Shown here: positions 13,113 through 14,228 of the stretch, one piece after another
Numbering within the stretch: the first letter of the stretch is position 1
Layout: every line of letters begins with the position of its first letter
From: JBAWAP01 sp049589355
GTDB taxonomy: Bacteria > Chloroflexota > Anaerolineae > VGOG01
Reading direction: 5' to 3'
Assembly: GCA_049589355.1 (NCBI GenBank)
Contig: JBAWAP010000173.1
Span: 1-14,228, forward strand
Length of the DNA: 14,228 nt
Position numbers and translations under genes: made by a program
The notes under the pieces: model-generated
What the model was told of the DNA's origin: nothing
Seen by the model: the letters and a program-made list of their open reading frames with translations, nothing else
Databases searched by the model: none

Positions 13113-14228
13113 CTACTCCCTCAATGCCGGATTGAAGATTTGGTCGAGACCTGTATTCATCAGATTCATCGAGAACGTAATCAGAGCCATGGTTATGATT
13201 ACGGGGAAGTATGCCCACCATTTTCCCAGGATTTGTGCCTGGTAGATCATCGCCCATTGCATCATCAAACCCAAGGTTGGTACCTCGGTAGTTCTAGGTC
13301 CCAATCCAAGGATTGACAACGCAGCCTCCACCAGGATACCCAAGGAAATCTGCAGAATCAGGGCCATAACCACATAAGAAGCGATGTAAGGCAAAATATC
13401 TGCGACGATGATGTGAACGATCGAGTGCCCGGATAGTTTCGACAAATTGACATGGTCGCGATTACGCAGTGAAATCACTTGCGCCCGCACCGCCCTGGTA
13501 GTCCATGGCCAGGCGGTAAACCCAATCACCGTTGCGATCGTGAAAGCACCGCGTTTTTCCTGCCCGATACTGAATGAAATCAAGATCAACAACACAATGC
13601 TGGGGATTACGGTAAAGAGATTGGTGATGAACACAATGACGTCATCCACCATCCCACCGATATACCCCGCCAGCAACCCTAGGGTCAAACCGATCAAGGT
13701 GGCGATGATACCGGCGACAAAACCAATCTCCAGCGATACGCCGGTGGCCTTAACCAGTTCCGTCAGCACATCCCTACCGAAGTTATCGGTTCCAAGCGGT
13801 AACACCCGCACGTTCGCAACCTGGCTGATATTCGCGTAATCGGATTGTTTGACGGTACCTGTCTCTTCCAGGGCACCCGTGTCGGCGTTTTTTGCTGCAA
13901 TGCTCACCCCCTCGGTTGACAGAAGGCCTTTGAGCGAGTCATTGAGCCTTTGATAGTATCTTTGCTTAGCAATGGTCATCCCCTCAACCTGCTTCTTTGG
14001 GTCATAATTGTTCTCCCACTGATCCAGGAGTTTTTGGATGTCCGTGATATCGATCTGATTTTCAGGAATCCCATCTGCCACAAGCCAGTCCTTTATGGCA
14101 AGGCGGTCATCGTTGCTCAACTTGCTGGCAATTCGCTTGGCAGCGGCATTATCCAGATGAAGTATATATGTAGTGGAACCAATGCTGTCATAAACATTCA
14201 CATAGATCCCGGGTGGGAAGAAAGTACC
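13113..14228 (-). CDS. DppC-like ABC permease with large extracytoplasmic insert (5' partial)
   Basis: Membrane subunit of the importer. The frame stays open to the right edge (GTFFPPGIY precedes the first possible GTG at 14201), so the N-terminus and first membrane helix are outside the window. The visible part starts with about 140 hydrophilic residues rich in K, D, N and Q, then the DppC landmark LGTDNFGRDVLTELVKATGV, and membrane segments around SLEIGFVAGIIATLIGLTLGLL, VIVFITNLFTVIPSIVLLIL, FTIATVIGFTAWPW, YIASYVVMALILQISLGILV and YFPVIITMALITFSMNL. The loop contacting the ATPases is DHVNLSKLSGHSIVHIIVAD followed by ILP. The long hydrophilic part lies between helix 1 and the core, so it should face outwards. 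Standard DppC has only a short segment there. The protein ends NPALRE; the DppD gene follows after 8 bp. Confidence 0.9.
   Translation of the reverse strand, partial: GTFFPPGIYVNVYDSIGSTTYILHLDNAAAKRIASKLSNDDRLAIKDWLVADGIPENQIDITDIQKLLDQWENNYDPKKQVEGMTIAKQRYYQRLNDSLKGLLSTEGVSIAAKNADTGALEETGTVKQSDYANISQVANVRVLPLGTDNFGRDVLTELVKATGVSLEIGFVAGIIATLIGLTLGLLAGYIGGMVDDVIVFITNLFTVIPSIVLLILISFSIGQEKRGAFTIATVIGFTAWPWTTRAVRAQVISLRNRDHVNLSKLSGHSIVHIIVADILPYIASYVVMALILQISLGILVEAALSILGLGPRTTEVPTLGLMMQWAMIYQAQILGKWWAYFPVIITMALITFSMNLMNTGLDQIFNPALRE

Noticed and set aside
13105..13257. Longer start for the DppD-like ATPase
   Set aside because: The extra codons overlap the permease gene entirely and carry no ATPase-like sequence, while AGGTGA precedes the ATG at 13104.
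11289..14228. Annotation of the ABC system as a peptide transporter
   Set aside because: Sequence families of Dpp type include oligosaccharide importers, and the neighbours are all glycan enzymes. Without the binding protein the substrate cannot be decided, so only the family is stated.
1..14228. CRISPR array, tRNA/rRNA genes, transposase or phage genes
   Set aside because: No regularly spaced repeats, RNA gene signatures or transposase/phage protein motifs were seen on either strand.

Overview
The window is a carbohydrate-utilisation locus with every recognised gene on the minus strand, so transcription runs from high to low coordinates. The gene set (beta-mannosidase, GH130 mannoside phosphorylase, cellobiose 2-epimerase, GH94 cellobiose phosphorylase, GH4/kinase pair, Dpp-type ABC importer) points to intracellular breakdown of beta-mannan, glucomannan or related beta-1,4 oligosaccharides. 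Dense short palindromic repeats of the CCTTCGAC...GCTCAGG...CAGG type, some read in frame inside genes, together with the gene content resemble Chloroflexota (Anaerolineae-like) genomes. That taxonomic guess is inference and could be wrong.

Layout in transcription order. 14228-11289: an oligopeptide-type ABC transporter made of a DppC-like permease (5' end outside the window), a DppD-like ATPase and a short DppF-like ATPase, tightly packed and visibly richer in A/T than what follows. 11259-10670: a damaged stretch in which the first ~140 codons of a second GH2 beta-mannosidase are joined directly to the last ~45-60 codons of another Dpp-type ATPase. 10666-9653: a GH130 mannoside phosphorylase whose ATG lies 3 bp after the ATPase remnant. 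9652-9457: a repeat-bearing gap with an intrinsic terminator. 9456-5828: GH4 glycosidase, BadF/NAGK-family kinase (4-bp overlap) and cellobiose 2-epimerase. 5827-5532: a gap with two near-perfect palindromes. 5531-2928: intact GH2 beta-mannosidase. 2799-310: GH94 cellobiose phosphorylase. 309-91: a gap holding a small MITE-like element. 90-1: the first 30 codons of another GH2 glycosidase.

How the genes could work together (inference from family knowledge). The ABC system would import beta-1,4-linked manno- or gluco-oligosaccharides. The epimerase converts the reducing-end glucose or mannose of beta-1,4 disaccharides. GH130 phosphorolyses beta-mannosides to mannose 1-phosphate. GH94 phosphorolyses cellobiose-type products to glucose 1-phosphate. 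The GH2 enzyme removes terminal mannose. The translationally coupled kinase and GH4 enzyme may form an extra phospho-disaccharide branch that needs no phosphotransferase system; this is the least explained part of the locus. No substrate-binding protein, regulator, endo-mannanase, tRNA, rRNA, CRISPR array or transposase gene was seen.
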